This document shows positions 5,547 through 8,540 of a stretch of 8,540 nucleotides of DNA, one piece after another (position 1 is the stretch's first letter; each line of letters starts with the position of its first letter). Under the pieces are notes generated by a model. It saw only the letters and a list, made by a program, of their open reading frames with translations, was not told where the DNA came from and made no database searches. This DNA comes from Streptomyces lilacinus (GTDB lineage: Bacteria > Actinomycetota > Actinomycetes > Streptomycetales > Streptomycetaceae): the NCBI GenBank assembly GCA_000715685.1, contig KL569446.1, positions 17,962-26,501 on the forward strand. The letters run 5' to 3'. The position numbers and the translations under genes were made by a program.

Positions 5547-6347
5547 GTGAACGAGCAGACCGTGAACGACGCCGCCGCCCGCGCCGAACTGTCCATCGAC
5601 GGCCGTCGCCTGTCCTACCTCGACTTCGGCGGCACCGGCCGCCCGCTGGTCGCGCTGCACGGGCATCTGTCCGAGGGCGCCACCTTCACCCAGCTCGCCC
5701 ATGCACTGGGCCCCGAGTGGCGGCTGATCGCTCCCGACCAGCGCGGCCAGGGGGAATCCGACCGGGCCGCCGACTACTCCCGCGAGGGATACCTCGCCGA
5801 CGTCCAGGCCCTCCTGGACCACCTGAAGCTCGACCGTGTCGTGCTGCTCGGTCACTCCCTCGGCGCCATCAACGCCTACCAGTTCGCCGCCCGCCACCCC
5901 GAGCGAGTCCACGCGCTCGTCAACGCCGAAGGACCTGCCGCGCTCGGCCTGGACGGGACGAACCCCTTCGGCTTCCTGCTGAACCTGCCCTACGAGGCGC
6001 CCACCCGCGACGCGCTGGTCGCCGGCCTCGGCCCGGCAGCGCCGTACTTCTCCGACCGGCTGCGGGAAAACGCCGACGGCACCTGGCGGCTGCCCTTCCA
6101 CCCCCAGGAGATGTACCAGTCCGAGGAACTGGTACACGGCGACCACTGGGCCGACTGGACGGCCACCACCTGCCCCGCGCTGCTGATCCACGGCACCAAG
6201 GGCGTCATCCCGTCCGAGCAGGTCCGCGCCATGGTCGAGCGCCGCCCCGGCACCGTGTCGGCCGAACTCGACGCCGACCACCTCGTCTACACCGTCGCTC
6301 CCGACGCGTTCGCCGCCGCGGTTCAGGCCTTCCTCACCACGATCTGA
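5547..6347 (+). CDS. Alpha/beta-fold hydrolase
   Basis: This 266-residue cytoplasmic hydrolase starts at GTG 5547, 6 bases after AAGGGGGA. It shows the family order: LVALHGHLSEG (34-44) with the HG oxyanion motif, PDQRGQGESD (63-72), the nucleophile elbow LGHSLGA (101-107) with Ser104, VNAEGPAALG (125-134), a cap region rich in aromatics (about 140-205), LLIHGTKGVIPSEQ (212-225), and ADHLVYTVAPDAF (243-255) with the likely catalytic His245. The usual Asp after strand 7 (as in HGxxDxxxP) is replaced by Gly219. Glu128, 24 residues after the nucleophile, could act instead, as in dehalogenase relatives. It may be an esterase, lactonase or epoxide-type hydrolase; with Ser rather than Asp as nucleophile it is not a dehalogenase. 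The substrate is unknown. Operators over its promoter suggest induction by a small molecule, possibly its substrate. Confidence 0.9.
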   Translation: MNEQTVNDAAARAELSIDGRRLSYLDFGGTGRPLVALHGHLSEGATFTQLAHALGPEWRLIAPDQRGQGESDRAADYSREGYLADVQALLDHLKLDRVVLLGHSLGAINAYQFAARHPERVHALVNAEGPAALGLDGTNPFGFLLNLPYEAPTRDALVAGLGPAAPYFSDRLRENADGTWRLPFHPQEMYQSEELVHGDHWADWTATTCPALLIHGTKGVIPSEQVRAMVERRPGTVSAELDADHLVYTVAPDAFAAAVQAFLTTI

Positions 6348-6368
6348 GCAAAGGCGGCATCGGCGCCC

Positions 6369-6399
6369 GCTCCGTGGCCCCCGCGCAGCGAAGCGGAGC
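6369..6399 (+). terminator. Weak candidate hairpin after the hydrolase gene
   Basis: GCTCCG (6369-6374) can pair with CGGAGC (6394-6399) across a 19-base loop, 22 bp after the stop. There is no T-run. The right arm lies inside the 21-bp repeat, so this may be a side effect of that repeat rather than a terminator. Confidence 0.25.
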
Positions 6400-6400
6400 C
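6380..6400 (-). repeat. Right arm of 21-bp inverted repeat flanking the hydrolase gene
   Basis: This is the exact reverse complement of 5385-5405, placed 32 bp after the hydrolase stop. Together the arms bracket about 1.0 kb containing the operator, promoter and whole hydrolase gene. No matching direct repeat (target duplication) was seen outside the arms. Confidence 0.75.
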
Positions 6401-6433
6401 GCCCACCCGGCCCACCGGCCCGCACCCGCGCGA

Positions 6434-6439
6434 TAACCT
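6434..6439 (+). promoter_or_regulatory. Candidate -10 box of the acetyltransferase gene
   Basis: TAACCT fits TANNNT and stands out in GC-rich DNA. It would start transcription near 6446, directly before the ribosome site AGGAAGGGAG at 6448-6457. No -35 was found. Confidence 0.35.
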
Positions 6440-6462
6440 CCCGCCCCAGGAAGGGAGCCCCC

Positions 6463-6960
6463 ATGCGCATACGCCCCGCCACCCCCGCCGACCTCGGCGC
6501 GCTCACCGAGATCTACAACCACTACGTGGTCCACACCCCGATCACCTTCGACATCAAGCCCGTCACCCTCGACGACCGCCGCGCCTGGCTCGACGCGCAC
6601 CCCGCCACCGGCCGGTACCGCCTGCTCGTCGCCGAGGCCACGGAGGGAGGGGTCCTCGGCTACGCCTCCAGCGGCCCCTTCAAGTCGAAGCAGGCCTACG
6701 AGACCTCCGTCGAGACCAGCGTCTACCTCGCCCCGGACCACACCGGGCGCGGGCTCGGCGCCCTCCTCTACCGCGCCCTCTTCGACGCCCTCGCCACGGA
6801 GGACGTCCACCGCGCCTACGCCGGCATCACCCAGCCCAACGTCCCCTCCATGCGCCTCCACGAACGCTTCGGCTTCACTCCGGCCGGACTCCTCGAGCAG
6901 GTCGGCCGCAAGTTCGACACGTTCTGGGACGTCGCCTGGCTCGAGAAGCGCCTCGACTGA
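6463..6960 (+). CDS. GNAT N-acetyltransferase, phosphinothricin acetyltransferase (Bar/PAT)-like
   Basis: This 165-residue enzyme should acetylate the amino group of a small molecule using acetyl-CoA. The ATG at 6463 follows a strong AGGAAGGGAG site. It aligns along its length with Bar/PAT: IRPATPADLGALTEIYNHYV (3-22), TPITFDIKP (25-33), VLGYASSGPFKSKQAYETSV (64-83), TSVYLAPDH (85-93), the acetyl-CoA loop TGRGLGALLY (94-103), and GITQPNVPSMRLHERFGFTP (121-140) with the GRKFDTFWDVAWLEKRL tail. The first Q/R of the Q/R-x-x-G-x-G/A loop motif appears as Thr94. Many chromosomal actinomycete members are annotated as phosphinothricin acetyltransferases without resistance being shown. Natural substrates of related YncA/MddA enzymes include methionine sulfoximine and sulfone. 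No phosphinothricin pathway genes are nearby, so a housekeeping or detoxifying role is likelier. Confidence 0.9.
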   Translation: MRIRPATPADLGALTEIYNHYVVHTPITFDIKPVTLDDRRAWLDAHPATGRYRLLVAEATEGGVLGYASSGPFKSKQAYETSVETSVYLAPDHTGRGLGALLYRALFDALATEDVHRAYAGITQPNVPSMRLHERFGFTPAGLLEQVGRKFDTFWDVAWLEKRLD

Positions 6961-7051
6961 CAGCGTCACTGACCACGCTTCCGTCGCTCGGTGGAGCAGG
7001 CTCGTCCCTGCGCCTGATCACTCCCGTCGCCTCCCCGGCAACGATCAAGGC

Positions 7052-7591
7052 ATGCACCCGACCACCCGCACCGAGCGGCCCGTCCCCCGCTGGGCCGACC
7101 GCGTCGCCCGCGCCCTCCCCCTCCTCGGCCTGCCCGTCTGTCTGTGGCGACTGCCCATCGGATTCGGTTTCCGGATGGGGATGGACATCGCCCCGTCCCA
7201 CCAACCCCTGTGGCTGACCGTGCCGTACGTCTGCACGCTCAGCCTGCTGTCGGAGGCGTTCGCGCTGGCCTGCCTCGTGTTGGTGCGGCCATGGGGCGAG
7301 ACCGTGCCCGGGTGGGTTCCGGTGCTTCGGGGCCGGCGCGTTCCGCCGTACGCGGTGCTCGTTCCGGCGACGGTCGCCGGTCTGCTGCTCATGGCGCTGC
7401 TGGTCGACTGGATACTCACGGCGTTTCACATCGGCGGCCTCTCGACCGTCCCCTACGAGAACGTGTGGTGGCGGGGGCTGGCCGACACGGTGAGTTTCCT
7501 GTTCGTCCTGTGGGGGCCGCTGGTCCTTGCCCTGACCTGGGCCTATTACCGCCGCCGCTGCCGCCCCGCCCCGCGTCAGCCGCTCCGGTAG
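7052..7591 (+). CDS. Integral membrane protein of unknown function
   Basis: This 179-residue protein is not recognised. Four hydrophobic segments are visible at about 21-38, 53-78, 100-123 and 142-165, with an Arg-rich N-terminus and a basic tail (YYRRRCRPAPRQ) that suggest both ends are cytoplasmic. Trp and Pro are frequent at the membrane edges, and PYENVWWRGLADT (134-146) precedes the last helix. The ATG at 7052 has AAGG only one base upstream, too close for a normal ribosome site. AACGAT at 7040-7045 ends 6 bases before the ATG, so a leaderless transcript is possible. Other starts are not evident nearby. The last 16 bp overlap the end of the convergent gene. No enzymatic motif is seen. 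Confidence 0.8.
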   Translation: MHPTTRTERPVPRWADRVARALPLLGLPVCLWRLPIGFGFRMGMDIAPSHQPLWLTVPYVCTLSLLSEAFALACLVLVRPWGETVPGWVPVLRGRRVPPYAVLVPATVAGLLLMALLVDWILTAFHIGGLSTVPYENVWWRGLADTVSFLFVLWGPLVLALTWAYYRRRCRPAPRQPLR

Positions 7592-8540
7592 ATCGTCGTG
7601 CACAGCAGCGTGTCGCCGCCGTCCACCAGCCAGGCCCAGTACCGCGTCCGGTCGGACGCCCCCTGCCGGCAGTTGCCGGCACCGGCGCCCGCCGGGGCGC
7701 GGTAGACGCCGAGGATGTGCATGACCTGGTTGTACGCGGAGGGCACCTGCTGGGCCCGGCAATCCACAGCTGTCATCGCGCCGATCGAGATCCGGTCGCC
7801 GGACTGCTCGCCGAGCATGCAGTAGTGCTTGCGGTAGATACGGGTGACGCACAGCCGCGTGGTCTTGCCGGAGGCGGCCGACCTGTACGTCCAGGACGCC
7901 TTCCCGGTGTCGCGGGGGCAGTCGCCGCCCGTCGTACTCGTACTGGTGACGCGGACGAGGCCCGCCCGGTCGCTGCCGCAGGACACGGGCTTCGGCATGT
8001 CCGCGCTCCAGTCGATGCTGGTGCCGCGGCGGCCGGTGTCGTAGACCGGGAGACAGTCGCCGACGGAGACGGCCTTGAACGCCTCTTCCGTCCGGTCCGG
8101 CGCGGGGGCCGACGAGGTCCTCGGGGCCGGCGAGTCGCGGGGCACGCTCCGAGTGTCGGTGTCCGTGGCCCGGGTACCCGGGGTACCCAGGCGGCCGGTG
8201 CCGGTGGACATGTCGGTCCTGCCGTTGCGGAACGGGCTCGCCGAGGAACCGCCGCCCGACGTACCGCCGCCGCCCTTCACGTCCCGCGCGTCGTCGCCCT
8301 TCCACGGCTGCCAGATCAGGAGCACGACCGCGAGCAGGACGGCCAGGCCGGCCCATCCACCGCCGGCATTTCGTTTCTCCTGCTCCTGCTCCTGCTTCCG
8401 CTTCCGCTCCTCGGCCTTCTGCCTCTCCTTCGCCCCGGCCTTGCGCCTTTCCTCGGCCGCCCGTCGCCTCTCGGCCTCCCGCGCCCTTGCGCGCAGTACG
8501 GCGGCCTCCGCCAGCTCGCGCAGCTCCCGCTCCCGGCGCT
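7576..8540 (-). CDS. Single-pass membrane protein with coiled coil and cysteine-rich outer domain (5' end outside window)
   Basis: The frame is open from the TGA at 7576 to the right edge, giving 320 visible residues; a GTG at 8325 is not the true start, because coding composition continues upstream. Visible residues 1-57 are an Arg/Glu/Lys/Ala coiled coil (RRERELRELAEAA, KAEERKRKQEQEQEKR). One membrane helix follows at about 62-76 (WAGLAVLLAVVLLIW), then a Gly/Ser/Thr/Pro linker to about 150. The C-terminal domain begins VSVGDCLPVYD and contains cysteines in GDC, VSCG, GDCP, RLCV, HYCM, VDCR, NCRQ and LLCTT, eight in all. The GDC-x(n)-W-x(n)-C-x(n)-C pattern resembles LppU-like actinobacterial outer domains (inference). 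The N-terminus would be cytoplasmic and the cysteine-rich domain outside. The missing N-terminal part might hold another domain. Function is unknown. Confidence 0.82.
   Translation of the reverse strand, partial: RRERELRELAEAAVLRARAREAERRRAAEERRKAGAKERQKAEERKRKQEQEQEKRNAGGGWAGLAVLLAVVLLIWQPWKGDDARDVKGGGGTSGGGSSASPFRNGRTDMSTGTGRLGTPGTRATDTDTRSVPRDSPAPRTSSAPAPDRTEEAFKAVSVGDCLPVYDTGRRGTSIDWSADMPKPVSCGSDRAGLVRVTSTSTTGGDCPRDTGKASWTYRSAASGKTTRLCVTRIYRKHYCMLGEQSGDRISIGAMTAVDCRAQQVPSAYNQVMHILGVYRAPAGAGAGNCRQGASDRTRYWAWLVDGGDTLLCTTIYRSG

Noticed and set aside
5508..6506. Minus-strand frame of 332 codons opposite the hydrolase
   Set aside because: Its composition is the mirror image of hydrolase codons, with no start site or known motif.
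6875..8356. Minus-strand frame of 493 codons across the membrane protein and coiled-coil genes
   Set aside because: It is a shadow frame; the 7576-8540 minus frame has the membrane helix and cysteine pattern, and 7052-7591 plus has clear helices.

Overview
The window looks like chromosomal DNA from a Streptomyces or close actinomycete relative. GC is very high, third codon positions are almost always G or C, GTG starts are common, Shine-Dalgarno sites are GGAGG-like, and several proteins have typical Streptomyces signal peptides. No tRNA, rRNA, insertion sequence, CRISPR array, prophage gene or biosynthetic cluster was seen. Most of it is ordinary core or near-core content in short transcription units.

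Layout. Bases 1-227 (minus) are the start of a membrane protein that runs off the left edge. A 353-bp divergent spacer (228-580) carries a DmdR/IdeR-type iron box and a plausible promoter for each side. At 581-2401 (plus) is a secreted UshA-type 5'-nucleotidase/metallophosphatase, closed by a perfect 12-bp hairpin terminator. At 2473-2907 (minus) is a YidB-family protein. It is divergent from a small secreted protein of unknown function (3132-3614, plus), which is followed 38 bp later by an NTF2/SnoaL-like protein (3653-4051, plus) that looks leaderless. At 4063-5166 (minus) is a class I methyltransferase with an extra N-terminal domain.

The spacer 5167-5546 is the richest regulatory stretch. 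It holds a cluster of overlapping palindromes laid over a strong promoter for an alpha/beta hydrolase (5547-6347, plus). The hydrolase and its promoter are bracketed by an exact 21-bp inverted repeat. Next come a Bar/PAT-like GNAT acetyltransferase (6463-6960, plus) and a four-helix membrane protein (7052-7591, plus). The last gene (7576 to the right edge, minus) is a membrane-anchored protein with a cytoplasmic coiled coil and a cysteine-rich outer domain; its 3' end overlaps the preceding gene by 16 bp.

No multi-gene novel system is evident. The items most worth following are the iron box in the first spacer, the operator cluster and inverted repeats around the hydrolase, and the hydrolase's apparently relocated catalytic acid.
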